In this document: positions 11,647 through 22,559 of the stretch, piece by piece | Layout of the letters: every line of letters begins with the position of its first letter | Numbering within the stretch: position 1 is the first letter of the stretch | Source: Ambrosia x helenae | Taxonomy: Eukaryota > Streptophyta > Magnoliopsida > Asterales > Asteraceae | Assembly (NCBI GenBank): GCA_030844895.1 | Contig: CM061224.1 | Span: 32,386,102 to 32,450,101 of the forward strand | Direction: 5' to 3' | DNA length: 64,000 nucleotides | The notes under the pieces: generated by a model | What the model saw: the letters and a program-made list of their open reading frames with translations, nothing else | Told to the model about the DNA's origin: nothing | The model's database searches: none | Program-made: the position numbers and the translations under genes

Positions 11647-11895
11647 TCATAATCCAACAATAGGTTTCAATCATAATTATCTTTTGACTTGGCCACTACG
11701 TCGCAATTTAACTAATAATAACCACCTTGTTTCGAATCTGATTTGAAGGCCTTGCAGGTTATTGATGTTGTTAATGGGCCAAAAAGAAATTTTATGAATA
11801 TTAATAATTTGATTTATATTATCAATCAAGCAACTTCTTACCTACAATTTACCATTCTTTTGCATGCAATCCATTTGTTGTTGTTTGTTTCTTAA

Positions 11896-11935
11896 CTAGT
11901 ATTTTACGCGTGTCGCGCGTTGCGGCGACAACATG
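11896..11935 (-). mobile_element. 3' end of a second Helitron family (minus)
   Basis: The minus strand ends in an imperfect hairpin (ACGCG-loop-CGCGT) followed by TAAAATA and CTAG|T, the standard Helitron 3' terminus. The 5' terminus to the right could not be placed; the body may run to about 12.6 kb. Confidence 0.6.
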
Positions 11936-12988
11936 GTGCTTGCAAGACTTTATTATATGTGTTACATGCGAACATACCATCATTGTACAAAGAATAACAC
12001 TACAACATACGGAATTTAAACATACCCAAAGCGCATTACAATGCATCATAATTGGTGATTACACCATTCAAGGCTCTGTCATCCATCATAGCCAGGAACG
12101 AAGCATCTTGGGGGCAAGAGGGTGCCCCGAGCCCCACCAATTTTTTCGACAGTAGTAGAATTTTACGATTTTCGTAGGTAAATAGTCCGGCCCACACCAA
12201 TTTAATCTTCCGATCAGAACCAAGTCGAGAACCAGGCTTCGCCACTGATCACAACTCAGAAATCATTTGGCTATTTGAAGTTCAACGTATCAATTAGCTA
12301 AGAAAACACATATTTATTAATAAAGAAAATAAGCATTGAACAAACATGTTTATTACTTAAATATTGTTTTCGCCAAAAAAAAAAAAAAAAAAAAAAAGCA
12401 AGTGGCCCAAAAGTAAATTGCGCAAGAAAAGAAACAACCACCCAGAAGATGGAAAACCCCTCAAAAAAAGTTCAAACCACCCGGAAACAAAGAACCGCCA
12501 ATAACAAAGTTACTGTAGTGCTACAGTAACCGTGTGAGACAACCGACCTTAGTAATTGTATTTATATATAATAATCGTATTGACTAGGAGTCAAACTTGA
12601 AATTTATTAGGAGAAAGAAAAGACTAATAAAGAGAGAAAAACAACCTTAATGATGAACGATCAACCATTTAACTTATATTTTGACTGTAACTTTAGCTTT
12701 GACCCGAACCTATTTTGGCATGATCCATCTTCACCCATTTCATTCTGACGTGGTCCATTTAGGCACCTACTGACGAAAAATTCTAAATCCGTCACTGACT
12801 ATTACTATAATTTTGCCTGGATACAGAAGAGTAAGTATGAATTCGAACAAGCATCAATAATAACTCATTATTGCTAGAGTAATAGCAGCCCAACATATAA
12901 AGTAAAATGACAGAAATGAAAGGAAGCTTATACAGAATGATAGCAACATAATGCCTTGCCTAACAATATTATTTTAAATTATTTTTGT
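11936..12988. other. Repeat-derived intergenic stretch
   Basis: Holds a 22-base A run (12376-12397), a perfect palindrome with 10-bp arms GTTACTGTAG / CTACAGTAAC at 12509-12530, and a 12.08-12.25 kb segment that looks like old repetitive coding debris I could not assign. The last ~40 bases are the 3' flank of the UGT gene. Confidence 0.5.
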
Positions 12989-14834
12989 TCATCTAGAGAC
13001 ATGATGATTGTTGGTGTTTGGGTCTTTTCCGTGTATCCAGTCAATAAATTTTGTAAGATTAGTGTCCGAGCATCCACCTTTAGCGACACTACTTGCAACC
13101 TTTTCTTTGATACCAATGGCGTTAGATTTGAATGTTTTGTCACTGAGCAACTGCTCTACTTTACTCCTTATTTTTTCTCGTGTGATGATATGTGCTTCAT
13201 CTTCCTGCAGCCGAAGCCCAATTTTCCATACGTCACAAATGTAAGTCTCGTTGTAAACCTGATCACAAAAGTATGGCCAACACAAAAAAGGGAGTCCGTT
13301 TGTCACACCCTCTAATGTAGAGTTCCAACCACAATGACTCATGAAACAACCTATAGAAGGGTGGGCCAAGACCTTTTGTTGAGGTGCCCAACTGACGATT
13401 CTTCCACGAGACCCCACTCGGCCCATATAGCCATTTGGAAAAGTATGTGTGGTCTCCTTAGTCATACTGGGCCGTACAACCCACAAGAACGGTCGGTTGG
13501 TAAGTTCAAGACCAAGTGCCAATTCTTCAAACTGAGTTTGGTTGAAAGTAGTGATACTTCCAAATGCAATATAAAGGACCGAACATGTTGGTTGTTGATC
13601 AAGCCATGATAAGCATGTGGAGTCTTCGGGCCAAAAATGGCCTATTTGATCACCAAGTCTGTTGTTGGCTAAAAGAGGGCCGACTGGTAACAACTCCGGG
13701 AAAAGGCCAAATGCTCCTGGCTCTAGCTCAACAGCCGAGTTGCATATAAACCATTCTGTTAGTGTCGTTGATTCAATAAGTTTTACATGATATTGAAAAT
13801 GAACTTCAGAGCTAGTTGAGTCGATAAACTCTAGCCACAAGAGGTTTTTAGGTTTTATAGGCGGCATAGCTTTTGCCAAACGAATCATCTCACTGTTTCG
13901 AGGTATGCCTGAGTAAAAAGTTCAATCAAGGGTACACGAAATATGTAAAACATTTATACCTTATGGAACAAATAGTCATATAGTTAAGACCATCCACATT
14001 CACAAACAAACAAAGTACATTCTCTCTCTTCAATCTACACAACCCAACCTTAACACACATTCACAACCCAACTCAACTTAAAAATATTTTTTTTAAAAGA
14101 ATTCGGTTTTTAATAAAATTTATATCGGGATGTTCACAAAAAAAAGTTAAGAAATACAGTGTATTTAGTTTTTTTTAAAACTTAAATATTATAAGTTATT
14201 TAAGTAATTAAGTTAGTGGGGTGGTTTATTTGATTGCAAACATGGTTGCTACCGCAAACCGTTTGAGGGTTTGTTTGCAAACAATTGAATTTTTTAATAT
14301 ATTTTTCACATGTTTGTTTGCCAATGGGAATGGTCTAAGATTATAAATCTAACCATTGTTGTTTATGAATCCATCTTCAATCAGCTTCGGAATGCTCAAC
14401 ATGGTGGCTAGTGTAGCTGTTGATGCAGGAAAGAGGGTTACTCTTCCAATTTTAATCTTATCCGCGACTCGTAGAGCCCATGACATCCAAAAATCAGCAA
14501 TAAGACATGTGACTTTGTTGTCATCTTGTTTGTTAGTATTCTCTATAAGTTGTTCCAACTTGCTAGGCATCGACTTCTCCATCGATTCCATCAACTTACC
14601 TAACTCACTTCTATCTTCCCATGGTTCTAACCCATCAGGGATGGAAACCATCTGCATTAGACCCTCACAACCATCGTTCTCTAACCAATTCGTCATTATG
14701 ACCTTGTGAGTGGCCTCTGTGTTTACAACCATAACTTTCGCACCATGTTTGACTAATCGTTGACCAAGTTCAATTGCAGGATTTACATGGCCTTGTGCAG
14801 GGGCGGGTAGGAGTAGAACATGAGGTCTTGCCAT
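12989..14834 (-). CDS. UDP-glycosyltransferase 83A1-like (two exons, intact)
   Basis: Exon 1 is 14354-14834 and exon 2 is 12989-13908. The intron is 13909-14353 (445 bp, GT...AG, phase 1). Together they give 466 residues, the usual length for plant family 1 UGTs. These enzymes transfer glucose or another sugar from a UDP-sugar to small hydrophobic acceptors in the cytosol. Visible features are the catalytic His16 in AQGHVNP, a likely partner Asp114 in LIADFW, and the PSPG box at about residues 334-377 (WAPQQ...HCGWNS...DQ). The final Gln of the box favours UDP-glucose. Downstream landmarks GHFWPEDSTCLSWLDQQP and NRPFLWVVRP match UGT83A1-type proteins (family knowledge). Acceptor unknown. A TATA-like box lies ~80 bp upstream. 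It has a dead neighbour copy at 1-662. Confidence 0.9.
13988..14335. mobile_element. MITE in the UGT intron, TSD TAA (PIF/Harbinger-type)
   Basis: 348 bp. The left end is GACCATCCACATTCAC..CAAAC and the inverted right end is GACCATTCCCATTGGCAAAC. It is flanked by TAA at 13985-13987 and 14336-14338. The paralogous intron at 87-180 has the unoccupied site GTTAAGATTATAAATC, with a single TAA, so the insertion boundaries are proven by comparison. Confidence 0.9.
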
Positions 14835-14912
14835 GATTTTGAAACAATGTTTTTTTTGTTTGGCTATAGATTTCTAAACACAAATTGTATCGTTGATGTT
14901 AAGGCACAATCC

Positions 14913-14920
14913 GTTTTATA
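14913..14920 (-). promoter_or_regulatory. Putative TATA box of the UGT gene
   Basis: TATAAAAC on the minus strand, ~80 bp before the ATG, leaving a ~50-nt leader. The matching place in copy A is altered. Confidence 0.5.
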
Positions 14921-15219
14921 GCATTTTTTAAGCCATCTTTGACTTGTGGATTTATCATTTTCACATGTTGTTATGCTCAATAATTGTCCTTTAAAGATTT
15001 TTGTACTCTAGTAAAAGTGATATGGACCTGCAGATTTCGTGTGGTTCATTGAATATTGCAATAAGATAAACTTTTAGCATGTGGTATCTAAAATTGTTGG
15101 CGTAATTTGGATCGGTTTGGGGAAAGGTTCAAGATGGTCGGTTCGCGTGTGAAAGAAAAAGATAAGAACGGAAAATGAGAAAAAAATGGAGAATTTAAAT
15201 TAAATAGGTTAACCTATAA

Positions 15220-15342
15220 TATCTTTTATATACGAGATTTTTTAAAGAAAAAAATTACACCAAATTAACGATCGTTTTATTATCTTTCCAACGAGTACTA
15301 TAGTGCTATATAAAAAACGGAGAAAAAAAAATGACTATTTTT
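15220..15342 (+). mobile_element. Helitron family H fragment
   Basis: Matches 10759-10890 (ATATACGAGATTTTTTAAAG to AACGGAG) with few differences. Neither terminus is present. It marks the distal end of the UGT copy B upstream homology. Confidence 0.7.
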
Positions 15343-15852
15343 TGTAACCCGACAGGTATTATGTCGGGTTTGGAATTAGTTTTAAAAAAATTGTGGGTTT
15401 GGGTCGGGTTTGGATTAGGTGATACCCGACCCGATTACCCGAAACAACATACCCAAATGCCCGAACTATATACCCGATCATATACCCATGAGTTTTTTAA
15501 CGCATCACATAACCCTTAGACTAATGCGTTCGATATTTCAATAATTAACTTTTTTTTTTCTTATTTCATATTAGTTCTTTTTAGAATGATCGATTACATA
15601 CTTCCAAATTCATTACATACTTCCAAATTCATTTGTAATAGGAAACATGAGAGAAAAAATAATAAAGTTTTAATATTTAGATTTAGTAGATTAGGTAATT
15701 AGCTTAAAGATTATAATAGATTAGGTTAAATCATATTTATTTTTTTAATTGGTTTACACTTGCCACATCACATCCTATGTGGCATCTCTCAAATGAGAGA
15801 TTGCATAAGAGTATGACATGTAGGATTAATCCCTTTGCAATATATATATATA
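15343..15852. repeat. CGGGT-rich degenerate repeat, then AT-rich sequence
   Basis: Between 15346 and 15490 the pentamers CGGGT and ACCCG recur in both orientations. The rest is AT-rich and includes a short doubled CATACTTCCAAATTCATT at 15597-15631. No gene seen. Confidence 0.6.
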
Positions 15853-16017
15853 CTAGATTATACCCCGGGAGCGTCCCGGGTTGAGAAATTTAATATGATA
15901 CATCAATTTTACATATGAAAAGTAAAGTTGCACTAGTTTTATCGTTATTTTACTAATTTCGTGAAAATAACGTTAAAAACGACGGACGGTTAATCATGCA
16001 TCATGTGGTGGCGTTGA

Positions 16018-16246
16018 TAGCCAAAAGACAAAGGGGTACATGCACCGATCGGGCTTGTCCCGATTGCTAAGTGTTTTGTCCCTTATGTCCAAGGCTTGAT
16101 ACCAAACCACATCGAGCCGGGGGTCTCACTGGAAGCAGCCTCTCTATTCTTAGGGGTAGAGGTAAGGCTGTCTACATCTTACCCTCCTCAGACCCTACCT
16201 TAGCTTTGCTATAGGTGGGATTAACTGAGTATGATGATGATGATAA
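16018..16246 (+). mobile_element. Probable tRNA-derived SINE (Au-like 3' domain)
   Basis: Contains GGTCTCACTGGAAGCAGCCT, a GTAGAGGTAAGG segment and CTTACCCTCCTCAGACCC before a (GAT)n-like tail at 16231-16243. This arrangement is known from widespread plant SINEs. Weak box A-like TAGCCAAAAGA (16018) and box B-like GGCTTGATACC (16093) are present. The 5' end and TSD are not certain. Confidence 0.6.
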
Positions 16247-16849
16247 CTCTAATATTAATATCTAACCTAAAACAAATTAACAATGTACAACTCCAATGCT
16301 AATACCTAACCTAAAATAATGTAGAACTTTAATGTAACTTTAATATTAACACTTATCCTAAAGACTAAACAAATGTACAACTCTAACATACTAATATTGA
16401 TACCTAATTTAAAACAACGTATAACTCTATTAACCTATTCGGCTCTGGTTGAAAAAAAAAAATTCATATTTATTGATTTAAACATAATTAGTGACTTGTC
16501 TATACATGATTAATTATTTACCTGAACACTTTGTGTTTTTTTTCCTGTATGAACAAAACCGCACAAAAAAATTTCTCCGTTTTTTATATAGCAGTATGGT
16601 ACTCGTTGGAAAGATAACAAAACGCTCGTTAATTTGGTGTAATTTTTTTCTTTAAAAAATCTCGTATATTAAATATATTAACGTTTAAAAATTATGGGAG
16701 GAAACATGAGGGTGAAAAATCCAATTTTGTTTTTAAATTATTTTTTTTCTTAAAATATTTCAATGCCACATAGGATGACACATGTCACACTCAAGAAAGA
16801 GAATGCTTCTTTAAATGCCATGTTATTAAAATGGCTTTGGTTTATAATA

Positions 16850-16851
16850 TG

Positions 16852-16887
<36 letters not shown>
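16850..16887. repeat. (TA)n microsatellite
   Basis: TA run at the 5' terminus of the minus-strand Helitron. Confidence 0.9.
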
Positions 16888-16890
<3 letters not shown>

Positions 16891-17127
16891 GATGGATTAA
16901 ATAAAAACTCTTTAAAATGAAGAAACCTTGTAAACTTAATCTAGACTATTGATCTAAAGTGATCAATGGCCTAGATTGATTGTATATTATTTTAATACAT
17001 TTAATTTAGTAGATGACAAAAAAAGGGTAAAAAGTTCAAATTACGTTTTCTGAAAAATCATATATGACAAGTTGACCTGACACATGTCACATCATCTCTC
17101 TCTTACTTTTTTCACATTCTTATATAA
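16888..17127. other. Short intergenic spacer
   Basis: AT-rich spacer between the Helitron and the Harbinger element; no gene. Confidence 0.6.
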
Positions 17128-17361
17128 GACTACTCAGAGTGGTGGGGAGGGGGAAAGAGGGGGATGAAGCGGCATGTGGCACTTGTGGGACCCTTGTGGG
17201 GGGGAGTGACATGTAGCATTTCTTTTTTCTTTTTTTTAAGTAATTAAAATAACATTTTTAATTAATAAAAACCTAGAAAAATACAAAAATTAAAAACCTA
17301 GAAAATTAAAAAACATAAAAAAATAAAAAAACCGAAATAAAAAAAGCTAAAAACTAACAAA

Positions 17362-18306
17362 TTAGTTAATATTATATTTTTCCATAAGGTCACGCTTCAT
17401 TTGTAGCGTCATCTCTAACTCTGGCCCGTGAAGATGATCGGTGTTCATGGCGATAAATTTCATATCTTCGCGTTTTTCGCGCTGTTCTTTGATACTCAAC
17501 TTTCTCTCTTTCATATTCAACTTTTTTTCAAACGCTTCGCGAATGTTTTTTTTCTCCTTGAGCATTTTTTCTTGAATCGTATTGAACTGAATCATGGTGG
17601 AATTTAAATCTTGCAAGTCAGCGCTGTAGGCGCCGGTTGATCCAGAACCCGAACCCGAAGCAGTAGATTTTTGCGACCTCTTTTTTGACTTATCTCGACC
17701 GGGTGGGCGACTCAATTCCTCTTCGAACTCGTCTTCATCCAAATTAACGGCTTCTACGTTTTCAGGATCACTTGAACGGTTTCTTGACGAATTTGTTTTC
17801 GACCTTTTTGCGGAGTTGGTTGCAGTGGGGACGTACGCCCATTTTGAATGGTGCTTCGCGACTTCCCAACAATGAAGAAACTTGAATTCGACACCGGTTT
17901 CGTTACGGTACGCTGCTAGCGACCGGCTAAGGCTGTCGGTGTCTGTTTCACCGCTTTTTGGATTGTTTCTTGCGTAATAATAATGCGGGTGAAACGCATT
18001 CATTGCTCTGTTTATCTCTGTCCACTTGGACGAGAGACTATCGTTTGCTCGATAGAACTCTCTTTCCATCAACCCATGGGACGCGGTGTTTATGTCGACC
18101 CAAAAGTCGTTTTTGTGGCGACTAGTTCCTACAAAAAATTAAATATTAGCAATATTAGAAAAAAAAATCATGTTAAAGAAATTATTAGAAATACCTTGGT
18201 CTTTTTCCGACTCGCTTATCCACGCTTTCGTTATCGCAAGCTGTTCTTCGGGTGTCCACTTAAGGAATTGGCGGTTAGCGGTGGCTAATGATTTCTCCTC
18301 CGGCAT
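17362..18306 (-). CDS. MYB/trihelix-like ORF1 protein of a Harbinger element
   Basis: Exon 1 is 18195-18306 and exon 2 is 17362-18128. The intron is 66 bp (GT...AG, phase 1). Together they give 292 residues. The start is the first ATG joined in frame by the splice. The N-terminus (to about residue 70) has the spaced tryptophans of a SANT/trihelix fold: KWTPEEQLAITKAW, DFWVDI and SKWTEI. An acidic NLDEDEFEEEL stretch comes next, then a Lys/Arg- and Ser-rich linker. A C-terminal coiled coil follows (KEKKNIREAFEKKLNMKERK). This is the layout of Harbinger ORF1 proteins and related plant proteins often labelled NAM-associated. In the family, ORF1 binds DNA and helps import the transposase (established for other elements). 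Uninterrupted here, so possibly expressible. Confidence 0.75.
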
Positions 18307-18371
18307 CTTCCTCCTGTGACTTCTTTTTGCAGGGGGTTTTTACCCGAATATGATCCCGCAACATTTTGGGG

Positions 18372-18602
18372 TTATGTTTCGGGTACGGTTTGCGTTAAAG
18401 GAAGTTGTGAAGGAACGGGAGAATAATTGAATGGGAAATTAGGATAAATTTGCCCACTAATGAAACCCGCATAACCCGCGTAGTCGGGACAAGGTGAAGG
18501 AATGGGTGGACGGTTTGGGATCGGGCGAACCGGTGGTGTATTCGGGTTTGGGACGTACGCGTATGGGTTGTTCAGGTCAAAGCCTCGGTTGTATGGGTTC
18601 AT
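18372..18602 (-). pseudogene. Detached Pro/Asn-rich N-terminal segment of the ORF1 protein
   Basis: The open frame starts with MNPYNRGFDLNNPYAYVPNP and runs as a low-complexity Pro/Tyr/Asn sequence to a TAA at 18372. It lies 65 bp upstream of the ATG used for the main ORF, in a frame offset by one. Related plant proteins carry such a leader, so I infer the original protein began here and was split by a stop plus a frameshift. It could instead be a separate upstream ORF. Confidence 0.5.
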
Positions 18603-18944
18603 TTTTTGTTGAAGAATGATGAGTAGTATGAAAAGTATATGAAGAATTGTATAAAAATGGTTGAAGAAGTGTATAAAAATTGTGAATAAATAAGTTAAAG
18701 TGGGTGTTTTGTAGTGAAATGGGGGTAATTTATAATTTTTTTTGACCGTTTGATTATAACGGTTATATTTAAAAAAAAAAATTTCAACGGCAAAATCCTC
18801 CTCCCCACCAATCAGACCCTGCCACGTGTCCCCACCAAATGCCCCACGCCAGGCCAAATGCCCCCGCCCCGAGCCTCCTGCCCCTTCCACGCCATCGATG
18901 GCGGCGGTGTTACCCCCTTCCCGCCCCCACTCCGGATACTCTAA

Positions 18945-20405
18945 GCTGTCAGACGTCCGTGTTACATATGTAACATGTGTTGTGTTACATAGGTTAAAAC
19001 TGAGTTGCCAGTTTATATTATTTAAAAAATGCTGATTTTTTTTTTATTAGACCATATTTTTTTTTTCATTTTATTGTACCAGCACTAGAATTGTTGCATA
19101 CGTAACGAGAATTGATATGGTTATAGACATTTTGTTACGTGTGTTATATACATACCAAGGTCCTTATGATTTTACTTTTTAAAATTCACTACTTTTTAAT
19201 TACAAAAACAAAATGTATAAATTTATAAAAAAATTAATTACAAAACAACATATAAAAAAACAAAAATGATCCATAAAACGGTCATTACAATCAACAAATC
19301 CTAAAAAAAAACTATCATAAATAAAAAAAAAAAAATCTACACTTCATTCTTGATGATCATCTTCATCTTTAATGCAAAAAAATATGTTCACCTGCAAAAA
19401 GAAAACAAAATCATCAAATTACATGAAAACATAGATTTGATCCCATGATTAGTGACATTTATTTTAATTAATATATGGTAAAATAATCAGAAGCTAATTT
19501 ATACCAACTTAGTTCTGCTGTTACATACGAAACAGACGCAACATAGATTTGATCCCATGTGTAACTGATGAAAGTCAAAAAATCAAACCTTTGTATCTGG
19601 TAAAAAAATCAGAAACTAATTTATACCAACTTAGTTCTGCTGTTACATATGAAACAGACGCAACATAGATTTCATCCATTGATTAGTGACTTTTTTTTAA
19701 TTAATATATAAAAAAAGGTTAATTAATAAGTAAACCTACATGTTAACGTATGCTACCTACGTGTAATCCAACACCAATAATATCACACCTTTTCAGGTGG
19801 ATAACATATGTTAAGACGTGATCCACGTCTTAACAAAATGTGTACCGTTGCACACACTCCATATGAATTTACTTTTTAAAAATTAACTACTTTTTTATTA
19901 AAAAAAACTCATAATAATAATAATAATAATGATATTCACGTATTGACCGATCTCGCGTTCATAAAAAAACATACTAACCGATCCATCTCTAAACCAATAT
20001 TGTTATTATTAATCAATATTACACATAAAAAACATACTACCCGAGTACCCGATCCATCTCCAAACCGATATTATTAATATTAATCAATATTACACATAAA
20101 AAAACATACTAACCAATCCATATCCAAACCAATATTATTATTATTATTACTAATAAAAAAAACACTAAACTATCATCACCGATAATTCTAAGAGTAATTG
20201 AGTGCCAAACACCAACTCTACCACTTTGATTATGAATTTAATCAATATTTATTGCACCTATCCCGAAAAAAAGTTCCACGTTTTATTTTACCGAATAAAT
20301 TATGCATATATTAAATAAATTGTCATTAAACTAACAAAAAAACTTTGATTTTTTTGCGTCTATTGACATTAAACCTTGTTAGCAACAATTGTTTTAATCC
20401 GATTA
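18945..20405. other. AT-rich intergenic region with local repeats
   Basis: No gene recognised. It contains the 14-bp palindrome GTTACATATGTAAC at 18961-18974, a direct repeat of ~75 bp with period 122 (about 19481-19558 and 19603-19680) that includes GTTACATACGAAACAG, and several near-copies of a CCAATATTRTTATTATTA block from 19990 to 20160. Confidence 0.6.
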
Positions 20406-21064
20406 TCTATCTATACATGTAATAAACCAAAGTCATTTTAATGACATGGCATTCAAAGAAACATTCTCTTCTTTGAGTGTGTCATGTGTCATCTCATGTG
20501 GCATTGAAATATTTTAGGAAAAACAAAAAATTTAAAAACAAAATTGGATTTTTCTCTCTTATCTCTTATGTTTTCTCCCATAATTTTTAAACGTTAATAT
20601 CTTTTATATACGAGATTTTTTAAAGAAAAAAATTACGCCAAATTAACGAGTATTTTATTATCTTTCCAACGAGTACCATAGTGTTATATAAAAAACGGAG
20701 AAAAAAACGACTATTTTTTTTGTAGGATTCTGTTCATACAGGAAAAAAACACAAAGTGTTCAGGTAAATCATTAATCATGTATAGGTAAGTCACTAATTT
20801 ATGTTTCGGTAAATATGAATTCTATTTTCAACATGCGTTAGCATTGGAGTTATACATTGTTTTAGGTTAGATATTAATATTAGAGTTATACATTGTTTAA
20901 GGTTAGGCGTTAACATTGGAGATACATTTTTAATTGTTTTAGGTTAGGTGCTACCCGAAGCTTTCCTGCATGTAACTGTAAAGCGCGTCATTCTATTTTA
21001 TATGTAAGATTAATATGTCATATTAGATTTCTCAACCCCGGGAAGTTCCCAGGGTATAACCTAG
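20406..21064 (+). mobile_element. Helitron family H (plus)
   Basis: The 5' end is A|TCTATCTATACATG at 20406. The 3' hairpin CCCCGGGAA/TTCCCAGGG is followed by TATAAC and CTAG|T at 21064. 659 bp. The body contains the ATATACGAG...AACGGAG block and the CAGGAAAAAAACACAAAGTG block common to the family. Confidence 0.8.
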
Positions 21065-21315
21065 TATCTAATATTCTAATTGTCATTCAAAGTGGTTATC
21101 AAAAATTGAATTTAACAAACAAAAAATTATGCATATATTAAATAAATTGTCATTAAAGAAACTAAAAAAACAAAAAAAAATTGATTTGTTGCGCCTGTTC
21201 ACATTTGTGGTTATCGAAGTGGTTATCAAAAATAGAATTTAACAGCCACGGTTCACATTAAGCAAAAAAAAAAAATGAATTTAACAAAAAAACAGAGAAA
21301 GAGAAAGAGTTGTAC
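21065..21315. other. Sequence flanking the orphan exon, with a repeated segment
   Basis: 21125-21200 repeats 20300-20365 (ATTATGCATATATTAAATAA core) across the intervening Helitron. If the exon at 21316 is read on the minus strand, this would be its intron 1. No further exon is found. Confidence 0.5.
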
Positions 21316-21372
21316 CAGATCAACAGTTTCATTTTTGATCTTTTGAAGACTGGGAGCCTTATCGGTTGCCAT
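21316..21372 (-). pseudogene. Orphan first exon resembling plasma-membrane H+-ATPase
   Basis: 57 nt encode MATDKAPSLQKIKNETVDL, followed by GT (GTACAA) at a phase-0 boundary. Plant P-type proton pumps begin with a short leader and IKNETVDL, and I recall an intron placed right after it (family knowledge). The upstream minus strand looks like a real 5' leader and promoter. No downstream exon encoding the next conserved block (the actuator region) is present between here and the next elements, so this is a gene fragment. It may be captured by the adjacent Helitron (same strand), or left behind by rearrangement. Homology rests on one short peptide. Confidence 0.55.
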
Positions 21373-21488
21373 GGTTGATCTTCATCTTCAAACAAAAATC
21401 ACAGATCTCTATGAATGTTGATGAAGATGGTGGTGGTGGGATTAATCTTGATGAAGATGGTGGAAGAGAGATGAAGAGAGAGTGTGAG

Positions 21489-21497
21489 TTGTTTATA
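21489..21497 (-). promoter_or_regulatory. Possible TATA box of the orphan exon
   Basis: ATATAAACA on the minus strand, ~115 bp upstream of the ATG at 21372. Confidence 0.35.
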
Positions 21498-21746
21498 TTG
21501 GAGGGAGGAGAGAAGATTCAAATTAGATGATTTAAGCATTAATGGTTGCACTTAGGTTGTGGTCAAGTTCAGATTGTTTTAAGTTTTCTGGATACTTTGG
21601 ATTGTGATGCTAACTGCTTACCGATAATGAATAAAAGTTTGTATATATTGTAATCCCTATTTTCTTATAAAGTTTATTTGGATTGATAGAAGTGGTAATT
21701 TAGTCTTTTGATTTCTTGCAGCTATTACCATATATGCAGGTGAATA

Positions 21747-22521
21747 CGCTTAATAATTTCTCCGTTTTTTATATAGCACTATGGACTCGTTGAAAAAAAA
21801 ATAAATAATAAAATGCTCGTTAATTTGGTCGCTTATTTTTCTCCATTTTTATATATCACTATGGTACTCGTTGGAAAGATAATAAAACGATCGTTAATTT
21901 GGTGTAATTTTTTTATTTAAAAAATCCCGTATATAAAATATATTAACGTTTAAAAATCATGGGAGGAAACATGAGAAATAAAAATCTAATTTTGTTTTTA
22001 AATTTTTTTTTCCTAAAATATCTCAATAAGTAAATCTTTTATTTTAAATTCTAAGATATGTATATCTTGTATAAGGTTTTAATTAATTTTATTATTAGAT
22101 TTTAATAATAAAAACAAAATAAAAAAAATATAAACACCATTGAATGCCACATCATCTAAGTTCAATTCTTTTATTAATAGTTATAGATTTTTTTCTTAAA
22201 AAAATCCCGTATATAAAATATATTAACGTTTAAAAATCATGGGAGGAAACATGAGAAATAAAAATCTAATTTTGTTTTTAATTTTTTTTCCTAAAATATC
22301 TCAATAAGTAAATCTTTTATTTTAAATTCTAAGATATGTATATCTTGTATAAGGTTTTAATTAATTTTATTATTAGATTTTAATAATAAAAACAAAATAA
22401 AAAAAATTTAAACACTTTCACCTCATTATGCCACGTGACACATTCAAGGGAGGGTTGAGGCCACCATTGAATGCCACATCATCTAAGTTCAATTATTTTA
22501 TTAATAGTTATAGATTATAGA
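21747..22521 (-). mobile_element. Helitron family H (minus), 3' end missing, internal 280-bp duplication
   Basis: The 5' end on the minus strand is A|TCTATAATCTATAAC at 22521. The body shows the family blocks, with the ATCCCGTATATAAAATATAT segment at 21921 and again at 22201 (period 280). The expected hairpin-CTAG terminus is absent. Instead the sequence passes at about 21747 into the region carrying the orphan H+-ATPase-like exon. Confidence 0.7.
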
Positions 22522-22559
22522 TATGATAACTTATAGTAGAGATTTGTTCAAAATAAATA

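Larger units (their letters stand above)
15853..16887 (-). mobile_element. Helitron family H (minus) containing a SINE
   Basis: The 3' end on the minus strand is an ACCCGGGA/TCCCGGGGT hairpin followed by ATAATCTAG|T at 15853. The 5' side matches the start of the copy at 20406 (AAACCAAAG.CATTTTAAT.ACATGGCATT), but its first bases are blurred by a (TA)n run ending at about 16887. The body shows the AACGGAG/TATATA block at 16575-16600. A SINE-like insert at about 16018-16246 explains much of the extra length. Confidence 0.75.
17128..18941 (-). mobile_element. PIF/Harbinger-like element with ORF1 only, TSD TAA
   Basis: TIR GACTACTCAGAGTGG (17128-17142) pairs with the inverted right end GAGTATCCGGAGTGG (11 of 15 matched). 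TAA is duplicated at 17125-17127 and 18942-18944, the usual Harbinger TWA target. GC-rich subterminal zones lie inside both ends. It encodes a MYB/trihelix-like protein and no DDE transposase, so it depends on a transposase in trans. Total 1814 bp. Confidence 0.8.

Noticed and set aside
11387..11674. Overlapping open frames on both strands
   Set aside because: They lie inside a TIR-bounded MITE with low-complexity GGTGG/CCACC sequence.
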